Shown here piece after piece: positions 25,355-34,861 of a DNA stretch of 64,000 nt. This DNA comes from Pseudoruegeria sp. HB172150. GTDB lineage: Bacteria > Pseudomonadota > Alphaproteobacteria > Rhodobacterales > Rhodobacteraceae. The position numbers were made by a program, and so were the translations under genes. The notes beneath the pieces are model-generated. The model did not search any database. It was given only the letters and a program-made list of their open reading frames with translations, and was not told where the DNA came from. The stretch spans positions 2,294,001 to 2,358,000 of the forward strand of contig NZ_JAATNG010000001.1 of assembly GCF_013184805.1 (NCBI RefSeq), in the 5' to 3' direction. Every line of letters starts with the position of its first letter. Position 1 is the stretch's first letter.

Positions 25355-26530
25355 ATGAAGCTCTCGACCCGCCTCACCACCCTCACCCCCGATTCCGACG
25401 GCTGGGGCGTCTACTACCGCGCCAAGGCCATGATCGCCGCCGGCACCCCGGTGATCGAGCTCACCATCGGCGAGCACGATACCCCGACCGACCCGGCGAT
25501 CCTCGACGCCCTCCACGCCGCCGCCCGCGCCGGCCACACCGGCTACGCCTCCGTCCCCGGCACCAACGCCCTGCGCGACGCCATCGCCGCCCGCGTCACC
25601 GAGCGGACCGGCGTCGCCACGGCCCGCGACAACATCCTCGTCACCGCCGGCGGCCAGGCCGCCCTCCTCGCCACCCATTCCGCCGTCTGCGACCCCGGCG
25701 ACACCGCCCTTTTCATCGACCCGTTCTACGTCACCTATCCCGGCACGATCCGCGCCGTCGGCGCCGTCCCCCGCGCCATCGCGGCCATGCCCGAGGATGG
25801 CTTCCAGCCCCGCCCCGGCCCCATCGCCGCCGCCGCGGCCGGCGCCCGCTCCCTCCTGATCAACTCGCCCCACAACCCCACCGGCGTCATCTATTCCCGC
25901 GACACCCTCGAAGGCATCGCCGCCGTCTGCCGCGATCAGGATCTCTGGCTGATCTCCGACGAGGTCTACGACACGCAGGTCTGGCACGGCGACCACCTCA
26001 GCCCCCGCGCCCTGCCCGGCATGGAGGACCGCACCCTCGCCATCGGCTCGATGTCGAAGAGCCACGCGATGACCGGCAGCCGCATCGGCTGGATCGCCGG
26101 ACCGGAGGAGGCCATCGACCACCTGTCGAACCTGTCGACCCACACCACCTACGGCGTCCCCGGCTACATTCAGGATGCCGCCCTCTTCGCCCTCGAACAG
26201 GGCACGGCGTTCGAGAGGCGCATCGCCGAACCGTTCCGCCGCCGCCGCGATCTGGCCCTGTCGATCGTCGCGAAGTCGAACCGGATCGTCCCAGTCCCCT
26301 CGGGCGGCGCCATGTATCTGATGCTCGACATCCGGCGCACCGGCCAGACCGGCGAAGGCTTCGCCAACGCCCTGCTCGAGTCGGAGCATATCGGCGTCAT
26401 GCCCGGCGAAAGCTTCGGCAAATGCGCCGCCGGCCATATCCGCGTCGCCCTAACCGTTCCCGACGACCAGCTCACCGATGCCCTGCACCGCCTCGTCCGC
26501 TTTGCCGAAGGATTAGCCCATGCCGCATGA
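25355..26530 (+). CDS. PLP-dependent class I/II aminotransferase
   Basis: A 391-residue aminotransferase, start MKLSTRLTTLTPDSDGWGVYY; the longer frame upstream runs into the dispersed repeat and is rejected. The PLP-binding Lys is in IGSMSKSHAMTGSRIGW. INSPHNPTGVIYS and WLISDEVYDTQVW carry the conserved Asn and the Asp/Tyr. The Arg near the end (GHIRVALT) binds the substrate carboxylate. The substrate is undetermined. It overlaps the next gene by 11 bp, suggesting a two-gene operon. Confidence 0.9.
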   Translation: MKLSTRLTTLTPDSDGWGVYYRAKAMIAAGTPVIELTIGEHDTPTDPAILDALHAAARAGHTGYASVPGTNALRDAIAARVTERTGVATARDNILVTAGGQAALLATHSAVCDPGDTALFIDPFYVTYPGTIRAVGAVPRAIAAMPEDGFQPRPGPIAAAAAGARSLLINSPHNPTGVIYSRDTLEGIAAVCRDQDLWLISDEVYDTQVWHGDHLSPRALPGMEDRTLAIGSMSKSHAMTGSRIGWIAGPEEAIDHLSNLSTHTTYGVPGYIQDAALFALEQGTAFERRIAEPFRRRRDLALSIVAKSNRIVPVPSGGAMYLMLDIRRTGQTGEGFANALLESEHIGVMPGESFGKCAAGHIRVALTVPDDQLTDALHRLVRFAEGLAHAA

Positions 26531-27332
26531 CCCCGGATCCGACTTCCGCGCCCTGCACAAGCCCGGCGATCCGTTCATCCTCGCCAACGCCTGGGACGCG
26601 GGCTCGGCCAAGATGCTCGCCGCCCTTGGCGCGCAGGCCATCGCCACTTCTTCGGCGGCCCATGCCTTCACCCTCGGCCGGCCCGACGGCAACGTCACCC
26701 GGGACGAGGCGCTGGCCCATGCCGCCGACCTCGTCGCCGCCACGCCGCTCCCCGTCTCCGGCGATTTCGAGGACGGCTTCGGCGAGGCGCCCGAGACCTG
26801 CGCCGAAACCGTCCGCCTCGCCGCCGAGGCGGGTCTCGCCGGCATCTGCATCGAGGACATTTCCTCCGATACCGGAAAAACCTACCCGGCCGACCTGTCG
26901 GCCGAGCGCATCCGCGCCGCCGCTGCCGCCGCCCGCGCCCTGCCGAAGGATTTCGTGCTTATCGCCCGCGCCGACGGCGTCCTGAAGGGCAGCTACGGGA
27001 TGGACGAAGCCCTCGCCCGCATCCGCGCCTTCGACGCGGCCGGCGCCGACGGGCTCTATGTGCCGATGCCCCCCGACATGGCCGCCCTTGCCGAGGTAGT
27101 CAAAGCCACGACGAAACCCGTCAACGCCCTCGCCGCCGGCCCCTTCGCCAAGGTTTCCCGCGCAGAATTCGCCGCCATCGGCATCGCCCGCATCTCGCTC
27201 GGCTCGGCGCTCGCCCGCGTAACCCACCGCGTCATCCTCGACGCCGCCAAGGCAATGTTCGAGGCGGGCGATTTCACCCCCCTGACCCAGGGCGCCCCCG
27301 GCAAGAAGATCGACGAACTCCTGACCGGGTGA
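26520..27332 (+). CDS. Isocitrate lyase / PEP mutase family enzyme
   Basis: A 270-residue TIM-barrel protein of the ICL/PEPM superfamily. It starts with FRALHKPGDPFILANAWDAGSAKMLAALG and has the metal-site segment PLPVSGDFEDGFG, then GICIEDISSDTG and FVLIARADGVL. The KKCGH-type motif of isocitrate lyase is absent, so it is of the PEP mutase/oxaloacetate-hydrolase-like branch; the C-C or P-C substrate is unknown. It is co-transcribed with the aminotransferase by overlap. Confidence 0.87.
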   Translation: MPHDPGSDFRALHKPGDPFILANAWDAGSAKMLAALGAQAIATSSAAHAFTLGRPDGNVTRDEALAHAADLVAATPLPVSGDFEDGFGEAPETCAETVRLAAEAGLAGICIEDISSDTGKTYPADLSAERIRAAAAAARALPKDFVLIARADGVLKGSYGMDEALARIRAFDAAGADGLYVPMPPDMAALAEVVKATTKPVNALAAGPFAKVSRAEFAAIGIARISLGSALARVTHRVILDAAKAMFEAGDFTPLTQGAPGKKIDELLTG

Positions 27333-27610
27333 GTCCGCGAAGGGTCAAGGATGGCCCAAAGGGCCACCGCCGCAGGCGCGCGCAGCGTCCTTGAGGCTTC
27401 GGGGACTCGTCCCGACACTCGACAAGGCGCCTTGAGGGCAGACCTGCCCCTCAAGCGTCTCTCGGCAAATTCTCCCGTTCAAGGCATATCCCGGCCCGTC
27501 CGTTTCAGGCGCCCGCGCGCTTTGCGGGCAGGGCTGGGTGGGCGTGAGGCTCGCAAAGCGCGCGTTCCCGCAGCTTGCCAACCTCTCCGCCGCATGCGCA
27601 GATGCGCGCC

Positions 27611-29011
27611 ATGAACCACGATGATCTGAAAGACTGGTCGAAACGCGCCGCCGACTGGGCGCATGAATACCACGCCACACTCCGCGATCGCCCGGTCCGC
27701 GCCGACACCACGCCCGGCAAAACCGCCGCGAAGCTCCCCGCCAGCCCGCCGGAGCAGCCGGAAAGCCCCGAAGCCATCTTCGAGGATTTCAAGCGCATCG
27801 TCCCAGACGCGATGACCCACTGGCAGCACCCGCGTTTCTTCGCCTATTTCCCGTCGAACGCCTCGCCCGCCTCGATGTGGGCCGAGCAGCTGGCCAACGC
27901 CATGGCCGCGCAATGCATGCTGTGGCAGACCTCGCCCGCCGCGACCGAGATCGAACAGGTCACCACGGACTGGCTGCGCCAGGCCCTCGGCCTCGCCGAT
28001 CACTTCGCCGGCACCATCCACGACAGCGCCACCACGGCCACGCTCTGCGCCGTCCTGACCATGCGCGACCGTGCCAGCGGCTGGGCCAGCGTCGAGGACG
28101 GGCTAAGCGGCCAGCAGCTCCGCATCTACGCCTCCGCCCAGACCCACAGCTCCGTCGACAAGGCGGTGCGCCTCGCGGGCATCGGCCAGAAGAACCTCGT
28201 GAAGATCGCCACCGACGCCGATTACGCGATGGATCCGCAGGCGCTCGACACGGCGATCCGCGAAGACATCGCCGCCGGCCGCAAGCCCGCCGGTGTCGTC
28301 CTTTGCACCGGCGGCACCTCGATCGGGGCGTTCGATCCCATCTCCGCCTGCATCGACGTGGCCAAGGCCCACGACCTCTACACCCATGTCGACGCCGCCT
28401 GGGCCGGCTCCGCGATGATCTGCCCCGAGTTCCGCCGCCTCTGGGAAGGCGTCGACCGGGCCGACAGCATCGTCTTCAACCCGCATAAATGGCTCGGCGC
28501 GCAGTTCGACTGCGCCGTCCAGTTCCTCGCCGATCCGGCGCCGCAGATCCGCTCGCTCGGCCTGCGCCCCGACTACCTGCAGACCATCGGCCAGGAAGAG
28601 ATCGTCAATTTCAACGAATGGACTGTCCCGCTCGGCCGCCGCTTCCGCGCGCTGAAGCTGTGGTTCGTGCTGCGCGCCTACGGTCTCGAAGACCTGCGCG
28701 GCCGCATCCGCAACCATGTCGCCTGGACCGCCGAACTCGCGGAAAAATTCCGCGCCACCCAAGGCTTCGAGATCGTCACCGAACCGCGCCTCGCCCTTTT
28801 CACCTTCCGCTACGCGCCCGAAGGCGGCGATGCGGACGCACTGACCGAGAAACTGCTGGCAAGGATCAACGACGACGGCCGTGTGTACCTGACCCAGACA
28901 AAGCATGACGACAAATTCGTCATCCGCATGACCACCGGCAGCTTCAACTGTACCCGCGACGACGTGATGATGGTCCATGCCGTCGCAACCGAACTGGCGC
29001 AGGGTCTGTAA
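27611..29011 (+). CDS. PLP-dependent aromatic-amino-acid-decarboxylase-like protein
   Basis: A 466-residue group II decarboxylase. The start MNHDDLKDWSKRAADW is preferred over an upstream ATG that lacks family sequence. Family signatures are HPRFFAYFPSNASPASMWAEQL, HSSVDKAVRLAG, LYTHVDAAWAGSAMICPEFR and the PLP Lys in IVFNPHKWLGAQFDC. It probably decarboxylates an aromatic or related amino acid; the exact substrate cannot be told. It ends in TAA next to a terminator shared with the convergent outer-membrane gene. Confidence 0.9.
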   Translation: MNHDDLKDWSKRAADWAHEYHATLRDRPVRADTTPGKTAAKLPASPPEQPESPEAIFEDFKRIVPDAMTHWQHPRFFAYFPSNASPASMWAEQLANAMAAQCMLWQTSPAATEIEQVTTDWLRQALGLADHFAGTIHDSATTATLCAVLTMRDRASGWASVEDGLSGQQLRIYASAQTHSSVDKAVRLAGIGQKNLVKIATDADYAMDPQALDTAIREDIAAGRKPAGVVLCTGGTSIGAFDPISACIDVAKAHDLYTHVDAAWAGSAMICPEFRRLWEGVDRADSIVFNPHKWLGAQFDCAVQFLADPAPQIRSLGLRPDYLQTIGQEEIVNFNEWTVPLGRRFRALKLWFVLRAYGLEDLRGRIRNHVAWTAELAEKFRATQGFEIVTEPRLALFTFRYAPEGGDADALTEKLLARINDDGRVYLTQTKHDDKFVIRMTTGSFNCTRDDVMMVHAVATELAQGL

Positions 29012-29016
29012 GCAAC

Positions 29017-29050
29017 AAAAAGGCCGGAGCAGATTAACTCCGCTCCGGCC
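29017..29050 (-). terminator. Intrinsic terminator of the outer-membrane protein gene
   Basis: A perfect 9-bp stem GGCCGGAGC / GCTCCGGCC with an 11-base loop is followed on the minus strand by TTTTTGTT. It lies between the convergent decarboxylase and beta-barrel genes. The T-run is only on the minus side, so it serves the gene at 29081. Confidence 0.9.
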
Positions 29051-29080
29051 CAGATCCGGTTCAGGACAGGGGGATGTGTA

Positions 29081-29695
29081 TCAGAACCGGTAGCTTACAC
29101 GCGCCTGGACGGTGGTCGTGTCGACATCGATGCCCGTGTCGTCGAAATCGTCGAACTGGTGATACAGCGCTTCACCGGCCAGCGAGACGTTCTCGTTGAT
29201 CCGGTATTCCGCACCGGCGCCAGCGAACCAGCCCTGGTCGCTGTAATCCGTGCCGGCAAGGTCCGCTGTCGCCCAAGCGGGACCGCCCGTACCATAAAAC
29301 AGCCATTTGCCGGCATCGTAGCCAACTCGCAGTTTGGCGCGCGTCACACTGTCCAGCGAACCGTCGGTATCGTCGAATTCGATGTCTGCGGCGTCATAAT
29401 CGGCACCGAGACCCACGACGACATTGCCGAAGTCCCAGTCGTACCCGGCGTGCACACCGCCGATGATGCCATTGCCTTCGTCCTCGACGGTGCCGTCATC
29501 GCCATTTACCTGGCCCCAGCCAAGCTGCGCACCGGCGTAGAAACCGGACCAGTCATAGGTGATCGGTGCGGCGACCGCCGCCGGCGGCGGCGACACGACA
29601 ACCGGGTCCGGCTCGACAATGGTCGGGCCGCCGGCAAGGGCGGGTACAGCGGCCAGCGCGGCCACAGCCGAAGCGGCAAGTGTCAGGGTTTTCAT
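29081..29695 (-). CDS. Outer membrane beta-barrel protein (Omp25/31-like porin family)
   Basis: A 204-residue protein. MKTLTLAASAVAALAAVPALAGG is a signal peptide; the start has GAGGAG eight bases upstream. A Pro-rich linker follows (EPDPVVVSPPPAAVAAP), then the barrel with WSGFYAGAQLGWG, repeated Gly-x-Asp-Tyr-Asp strands and a C-terminal VQARVSYRF ending in aromatic Phe, the outer-membrane insertion signal. The acidic loops (DDTDGSLDS, DDFDDTGID) suggest a marine-type surface. A structural or adhesion role is likely; there is no porin evidence beyond the fold. Confidence 0.88.
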   Translation of the reverse strand: MKTLTLAASAVAALAAVPALAGGPTIVEPDPVVVSPPPAAVAAPITYDWSGFYAGAQLGWGQVNGDDGTVEDEGNGIIGGVHAGYDWDFGNVVVGLGADYDAADIEFDDTDGSLDSVTRAKLRVGYDAGKWLFYGTGGPAWATADLAGTDYSDQGWFAGAGAEYRINENVSLAGEALYHQFDDFDDTGIDVDTTTVQARVSYRF

Positions 29696-30131
29696 GGATT
29701 CACTCCTCGTATTTTCTGCTTCGCCACGTCTCTTCGCCGTGGCGCCTGCGATGCCAACTTGGGGTTCCAGTCGGCATGTGCCAGAGCCATCATTTTTGAC
29801 GGCGCTTACATGCCCATTACGCAGGGGACCCGACGGCAGGTTCCCGCTGGGGGATTCACATCGGTGTGAGAGCAGCGACGGAACGGTCGGGCCGGACCGT
29901 ATGACACGACCTTCCGAGAGCACTGGAAACATTTCGAAACAATGCGTTACAGGGCTCTGTGGAAGCGGCTGCGGCGTTCAACCCCGCACCATCGCGCAGC
30001 GTGTCTTCCGTTGCGGCACAGAACCCGATGAGTCGCTGTAAGAAGGAGGTGAGACAACCCGAAATCGGTCGCTGAGAACATGCGTGCAGCGCGCCTGTAA
30101 TGGCTCCCATCCAGCCACCAGAAACGGCAAC
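29696..30131. other. Intergenic stretch without a gene
   Basis: About 435 bp between the outer-membrane gene and the TRAP transporter, both on the minus strand. It should hold the promoter of the outer-membrane gene. A plus-strand string AGAAGGAGGTGA near 30041 matches an ideal ribosome-binding site, but only an 8-codon frame follows. I see no supported coding region or RNA. Confidence 0.5.
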
Positions 30132-30163
30132 GGGCGGCCGGGGTTTCCACCACCCGGCCGCCC
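30132..30163 (-). terminator. Hairpin terminator after the TRAP transporter operon
   Basis: A perfect 11-bp stem, GGGCGGCCGGG / CCCGGCCGCCC, 10-base loop, lies 23 bp after the stop of the large permease gene. On the minus strand it is followed by GTTGCCGTTT, only weakly T-rich. Confidence 0.75.
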
Positions 30164-30185
30164 ACAATCTGACAAATCTTCAACC

Positions 30186-32540
30186 CTAGTTCGGAATAAG
30201 ATCCGGTATGATCGTGACCACCCCGGGAAACAGCCACAGCAGGGCCAGACCGACAACCTGTATGATCACGAAGGGAATGATCCCGCGATAGATATGACCG
30301 GTCGTCACCGACGGCGGCGCAACACCACGCAGGTAGAACAGTGCAAATCCGAAGGGCGGCGTCAGGAACGACGTCTGCAGGTTCACCGCAATCATGATCG
30401 TCACCCATTTCGGGTCCATCGTGCCGCCATAGATTACTGGCCCCACGATCGGGATCACGATGTAGATGATCTCGAGGAAGTCGAGAACGAAGCCCAGAAT
30501 GAACAGCACCAGCATCACGATCAGGAACACCGTGAACTCGTTGTCATAGCTCTTAAGGAAGTCCTGGATGTAATGCTCGCCGCCGAAGCTGATCACCACC
30601 AGGTTCAACAACTGCGATCCGATCAGGATGGTGAAAACCATCGAAGTGACCTTCGCCGTCTCCCGCACCACCGGCCCCAGCACATGGGTCCTCAGCAGGG
30701 TCCAGAGCGCGAAGAGCAGGCCGAAGAAAGCGAACATGTACGCGGCCGCCGCGACCAGATAGGCCACCCAGGTCTCGAAGCTCACATTCGTCTGGTTGAT
30801 CCGCAGGTCGAAGTTCGCGCCAAGCAGGATCATGATCGCGATTGCGAAGGTCGCGTTGATGATGATCCGGCCGGACCGGTCCTCGTCCCGCAGCTTGCGG
30901 TAGGCCGCCAGCATGATCGCACCCGCCGCCCCGAGCGCCGCCGCCGGAGTCGGGTTGGTGATACCGCCGAGTATCGAGCCGAGCACCGCCACGATCAGCA
31001 CCAGTGGCGGGAACACGACACGAAGCAGGTCGTTCTGCGCCATGCGCTTGGCACCCTCGGCCAGCCCGATCAGTGCGATCCCAACCGGGATCGCCATGAT
31101 CAGCACGGTAGCTCCCGCTGACGTCCGCGGTGTGATGAACAGGATGTCCACCGCCAGCAGCAGGATCAGCCCCACAGCGCCCACCAGCAGCGGCCGCGGA
31201 TCGGCCAGCGCCATCACGCCGCGCGCCGTGGTCAGAACCAGCGCGCCCATCAGGAACAGAATCGCGATACCGGGACCGATCCACGGAGCCGAGGCGACCT
31301 TCGCTTCCAGCGCCGCCGCGACTTCCTCTTCGGTCAGGTCCACGACAATGTCGCCGCCGCCCGACTCGTTGATCTGTGCCTGCTCGGCCAGTGCCCGGTC
31401 CCAGGCCGCCTGCCCGTGCAGCTCGATCATCGCCTCCTGGCATTGCGGGCTGACATTGGTGCGCAGGCTTGCGACACGCAGCGTCTCGCTATGGCTTGCG
31501 ACGGTGAAGTCTTGGCTGCCCACCAGACCGACCTGCCCCGCCAGCAAAATGCCACCGATCAGCAGGATCGGGGCGCCGATGAACCAGCCCAGGGCATCCG
31601 GGCGGGTAATGACCGGCCCATGACCGCCTTCCGCCAGCACAGGCGGTGCCTTGGACGGGTTCAGCACCGCGTAACCCAGAGCATACAGCCCGTAGAGCAT
31701 CGCCAGCAGGATCCCCGGCAGCATCGCCGCCTGGAACAGCGTGCCGACAGACACAACCGCGGGCTCGCCCAGATAGGTCAGCGCGTCGGTACAGCCGACC
31801 GACGCCGCCCGCGCCTCCTGCGCGGTGGCATAAAGGTCCCCGGCGAGGGTTCCCAGCAGCACGATCACGATCGACGGAGGGATGATCTGCCCCAGAGTGC
31901 CCGACGCCGCGATCACGCCCGTCGCCAGTTCCGGCGAGTAGTTGTTGCGCAGCATCGTCGGCAGCGACAGCAGCCCCATGGTGACGACGGTGGCGCCCAC
32001 GATGCCCGTCGAGGCCGCAAGGAAAGCGCCCACCACGACCACAGAAACTGCAAGGCCGCCCGGCATCGGGCCGAAAACCCGTGCCATAGTCGTCAACAGA
32101 TCCTCGGCGATCTTCGAGCGTTCCAGCGTGATGCCCATCATCACGAACATCAGCACCGCGAGCAGCGTCTCGATGGACTGCCCGGCCAGCACCCGCTCGT
32201 TCATCCGGTTCACGATGAAACTGATGTTACGATCCAGCGCCGTCTGCCAGCCTTGCTCGAACACCGCATGGCCGATCCGTGGCAAGTCCGGATTTCGGAA
32301 TACGGATATGTTGTTCGGGTTCGCCCCCGACGCCACCAGATCCCTGTACGCCTGCGATGACGTGTCGATCGCCTGGTGTATCAGCAGCCCCGCCGCATCC
32401 AGCCCGGCAATGATCGTGAAGGAGATAACCGCCGCGCCGCCGATGGCGAACGCCACCGGGAAGCCCGACAGGATTGCTCCGAAAAGGCAGAGAAAGACGA
32501 TGATCAGGCCGATCTCGATGCCATCCAAACCGAAAATCAT
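30186..32540 (-). CDS. TRAP transporter large permease (DctM type) with an extra inserted domain
   Basis: A 784-residue, very hydrophobic permease starting MIFGLDGIEIGLIIVFLCLFGAILSGFPVAFAIGG. DctM family signatures at the start and end are clear (MGITLERSKIAEDLL, ASTGIVGATVVTMGLLSLP, IIPPSIVIVLLG; LDFLEIIYIVIPIVGPVI, LQTSFLTPPFGFALFYLRG). Ordinary DctM proteins are about 430 residues. Here the middle adds some 300 residues, with a soluble segment around residues 350-420 and further membrane helices. It moves the solute using a cation gradient with its partners at 32553 and 33525. Confidence 0.9.
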   Translation of the reverse strand: MIFGLDGIEIGLIIVFLCLFGAILSGFPVAFAIGGAAVISFTIIAGLDAAGLLIHQAIDTSSQAYRDLVASGANPNNISVFRNPDLPRIGHAVFEQGWQTALDRNISFIVNRMNERVLAGQSIETLLAVLMFVMMGITLERSKIAEDLLTTMARVFGPMPGGLAVSVVVVGAFLAASTGIVGATVVTMGLLSLPTMLRNNYSPELATGVIAASGTLGQIIPPSIVIVLLGTLAGDLYATAQEARAASVGCTDALTYLGEPAVVSVGTLFQAAMLPGILLAMLYGLYALGYAVLNPSKAPPVLAEGGHGPVITRPDALGWFIGAPILLIGGILLAGQVGLVGSQDFTVASHSETLRVASLRTNVSPQCQEAMIELHGQAAWDRALAEQAQINESGGGDIVVDLTEEEVAAALEAKVASAPWIGPGIAILFLMGALVLTTARGVMALADPRPLLVGAVGLILLLAVDILFITPRTSAGATVLIMAIPVGIALIGLAEGAKRMAQNDLLRVVFPPLVLIVAVLGSILGGITNPTPAAALGAAGAIMLAAYRKLRDEDRSGRIIINATFAIAIMILLGANFDLRINQTNVSFETWVAYLVAAAAYMFAFFGLLFALWTLLRTHVLGPVVRETAKVTSMVFTILIGSQLLNLVVISFGGEHYIQDFLKSYDNEFTVFLIVMLVLFILGFVLDFLEIIYIVIPIVGPVIYGGTMDPKWVTIMIAVNLQTSFLTPPFGFALFYLRGVAPPSVTTGHIYRGIIPFVIIQVVGLALLWLFPGVVTIIPDLIPN

Positions 32541-32552
32541 ACGCCCGTCCCC

Positions 32553-33449
32553 TTAAAACTCGGCGTGGTCATAGGCTTCTTCGCCTGGTTCGAGCGTATC
32601 CCGGTCAAGGTACTTGCCCTCGCTCTCGGGTCCTTCCTTCCACTCAAGGTAGGAGCGGTAGAAGAAGGCGATCCCCTGAAGGAACACCATCGCAGCAAAG
32701 GCCAGAAGCAGGATCTTGAACAGGAAGTAGCCGTTGAACCCGTTGGGAGAGAACGCGATCGTTTCGACGTTCCACCGCAGCGCGCGGGCCTTCAGGATCA
32801 AACGGTCGAGCGTGTCCGAGGCCGACGGCTTCGGCACCACCAGGTGCCGCCACAGAAAGTACCAGCCGTACATCCAGATCAGCACAGCCATCGGCAGCAT
32901 GAAGAACAGCGATCCGAACATGTCGACCACGCGCTTGGTGCGGAACTTGGCACCCGCGTAGAACAGGTCGACCCGTACATGCCCGCCCTGCACGAACGTA
33001 TAGGCGCAGCACAGCGCCACGACCATCGCGTTATACAGCTTCAGTTCTTCCGAAAACCAGCCGACCGATTGCGTGAACCCCACGCCGAATGGTGCGATGG
33101 TCAGGTTTCCCATCCGGAAGATCGACTGCAGGAACACCACCAGTACCTGCTGCAGAACCATCAGCAGGCCGGCCCAGGCAAAGAAACGCCCGGTGACATT
33201 GGCGAAACCTTCGAGGAACCGCACACAGCCCCACATGAAGGGACGGAAAATGAAACCGGCGATGGTCACCAGCAGGAATATATCAAAGACGACGAAGAAG
33301 AATTCGACCGACCCGCCGTAGTAGATCACCCGCATGATCGCTTCGCTGTCGGACCAGTTCAGCCAGAGCGCCGGCTGAAACAGCGCCTGGAACAGGTTGA
33401 CGAAGCCCATTCCGATCTGCGTGAAGAACCAGAGAATTGCGTCGACCAT
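32553..33449 (-). CDS. TRAP transporter small permease (DctQ type)
   Basis: A 298-residue membrane protein, longer than the usual 160-230. It has hydrophobic helices (VEFFFVVFDIFLLVTIAGFIF, FFAWAGLLMVLQQVLVVFLQ, VVDMFGSLFFMLPMAVLIWM) and the DctQ-type segment QGGHVRVDLFYAGAKFRTKRVVD. The C-terminus is charged and probably cytoplasmic. It is 12 bp upstream of the large permease gene. A strong hairpin separates it from the binding-protein gene. Confidence 0.88.
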   Translation of the reverse strand: MVDAILWFFTQIGMGFVNLFQALFQPALWLNWSDSEAIMRVIYYGGSVEFFFVVFDIFLLVTIAGFIFRPFMWGCVRFLEGFANVTGRFFAWAGLLMVLQQVLVVFLQSIFRMGNLTIAPFGVGFTQSVGWFSEELKLYNAMVVALCCAYTFVQGGHVRVDLFYAGAKFRTKRVVDMFGSLFFMLPMAVLIWMYGWYFLWRHLVVPKPSASDTLDRLILKARALRWNVETIAFSPNGFNGYFLFKILLLAFAAMVFLQGIAFFYRSYLEWKEGPESEGKYLDRDTLEPGEEAYDHAEF

Positions 33450-33474
33450 ACGCCCCGCCCTAGATAACCGAAAC

Positions 33475-33502
33475 GGCCGTGCGCGTGGTGACGCGCACGG
33501 CC
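33475..33502 (-). terminator. Strong hairpin between binding-protein and permease genes
   Basis: A perfect 12-bp stem GGCCGTGCGCGT / ACGCGCACGGCC with a 4-base loop, followed by a short GTTTCGGTTAT on the minus strand. Such structures between solute-binding-protein and permease genes commonly give partial termination or protect the upstream mRNA, so that binding protein is in excess. Confidence 0.75.
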
Positions 33503-33524
33503 TGTCCTAATTGTGCAGCGTCGA

Positions 33525-34613
33525 TTACATCGCCGCGAGCACGCGGTTCCGCTGTGCGGCATAGGCGCTGTCGGATTGCGACAGCCAGCCCGAAGTCGAC
33601 CGCATCGACGCCTGCGCCGACTCGTGGATCTTCTTGAAGATGTCGTCGCCGGTGTACTGGTTCAGCACTTCCATCGACGCGCTGCCGAACGCGTCCCAGA
33701 CGTCGTCCGAGAACTCGTGCACCTGCGTACCTCCGGCGATCAGACGCTCAAGCGCCGGACCGTTGTTGGCGATGAACTGGGCATAGTTTGCCTGGTGTGC
33801 ATCGGCGCACGCAATTTCGATGATTTTCTGCTGTGCCGGGGTCAGGCCCTCGAATACTTCGAGGTTCGTGGCCACCGACAGCGCCGCGCCGGGCTCGTGG
33901 AAGCCGGCCGGATAATAGTGGTCGCAGACTTCCTGGAGGCCAAGCTTCTCGTCCGACCACGGGCCGATCCACTCGGTCGCGTCCAGTGCGCCGGTCGACA
34001 GCGCCTGGTAAATCTCGCCACCCGGCACGTTCTGCACCGATGCGCCAAGTTTCGACAGAGCCTCGCCGCCAAGACCGGGCATCCGGAACTTCAGGCCGTT
34101 GAAGTCGTCAGCAGAATTCACCGCGCTACGGAACCAGCCACCGCCCTGCGCGCCGGTCTGGCCCGCGATGAACGACTTGAGTCCGAAGATTTCGCCCAGT
34201 TCGTGGTGCAGCGCCATGCCGTCCTGGCCATAGTACCAGGTCATCAGTTCCGGCACGGTCATGCCAAAGGGCACGGCAGTGAAGTAGGCGAACGCCGGAT
34301 GCTGACCGACGAAGTAATAGTCGGCGCCGTGATACATGTCGGCCTGCCCGGCGGTCACCGCGTCGAATACCTCGAAGGCGCCGACGAGTTCACCGGCGGC
34401 CTTCGGCTCGACGGTGATCTGGCCATCGGTGGCGGCGGTAATGTTGTTGGCAACACGCTCCACCGAATCCCACACGCCGGCAAGTCCGCGCGGCCATGTG
34501 GTGACCATGGTCAGGGTCCGGTTGCCCTGCGCATAAGCCGGCGCGGCCAGCGCCGCACCAGCGGCCGCAGCGCCACCGAGGGCGGAGTTCTTGATAAACG
34601 AACGACGATCCAT
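33525..34613 (-). CDS. TRAP transporter solute-binding protein, TakP-like
   Basis: A 362-residue periplasmic protein with a Tat signal: DRRSFIKNS at residues 2-10, then an Ala-rich stretch ending APAYAQG. The mature part shows TRAP features (TMVTTWPRGLAGVWDSVERVANNI) and the TakP-type block GQTGAQGGGWFRSAVNSADDF, with KFRMPGLGGEALSKLGA carrying the carboxylate-binding Arg. TakP of Rhodobacter binds 2-oxo acids; a similar ligand is likely but unproven. It is first gene of the operon. Confidence 0.9.
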   Translation of the reverse strand: MDRRSFIKNSALGGAAAAGAALAAPAYAQGNRTLTMVTTWPRGLAGVWDSVERVANNITAATDGQITVEPKAAGELVGAFEVFDAVTAGQADMYHGADYYFVGQHPAFAYFTAVPFGMTVPELMTWYYGQDGMALHHELGEIFGLKSFIAGQTGAQGGGWFRSAVNSADDFNGLKFRMPGLGGEALSKLGASVQNVPGGEIYQALSTGALDATEWIGPWSDEKLGLQEVCDHYYPAGFHEPGAALSVATNLEVFEGLTPAQQKIIEIACADAHQANYAQFIANNGPALERLIAGGTQVHEFSDDVWDAFGSASMEVLNQYTGDDIFKKIHESAQASMRSTSGWLSQSDSAYAAQRNRVLAAM

Positions 34614-34861
34614 AGGTAATTTTCCTCCCGTTGATCTTACATGCCTACCGCGCTTCCAGGCGCGGTTTTGTTCGCATTGAGTGAAAGCACAGTAGCGGCG
34701 TCCATTAGTTGAGAAAAGACCTGTTTCAAAGCACTTTCGCGGCTCTTCTTCAGATTTACGTAAGATTACCTAGTGCATGAAAGACACAATTTTCCGTGAG
34801 GGTCCCGATAATAAAGTTTCGCGCAATAGCCGCTTTACGACACATTATCTGCGCTTTACGG
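34614..34861. other. Divergent intergenic region between the TRAP operon and the ilv leader
   Basis: About 250 bp, clearly more AT-rich than the surroundings, with the palindrome TTACGTAA near 34757 and two near-identical strings GCCGCTTTACG / TGCGCTTTACG around 34831-34860. No gene is supported; a 106-codon minus-strand frame here crosses the ilv leader and lacks protein character. It should contain the TRAP promoter. Confidence 0.5.

Noticed and set aside
25250-26437. A 395-codon minus-strand frame opposite the aminotransferase, and similar long antisense frames (for example 30084-31121, 41755-43662, 47193-49040).
   Set aside because: They are mirror frames of real high-GC genes: Gly/Ala/Arg- or His/Arg-rich with no family motifs, while the opposite strand carries full catalytic signatures.
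30033-30085. AGAAGGAGGTGA on the plus strand, an ideal ribosome-binding sequence and, on the other strand, similar to the 3' end of 16S rRNA.
   Set aside because: Only 8 codons follow before a stop, and the match to 16S is limited to these few bases; no rRNA is present.
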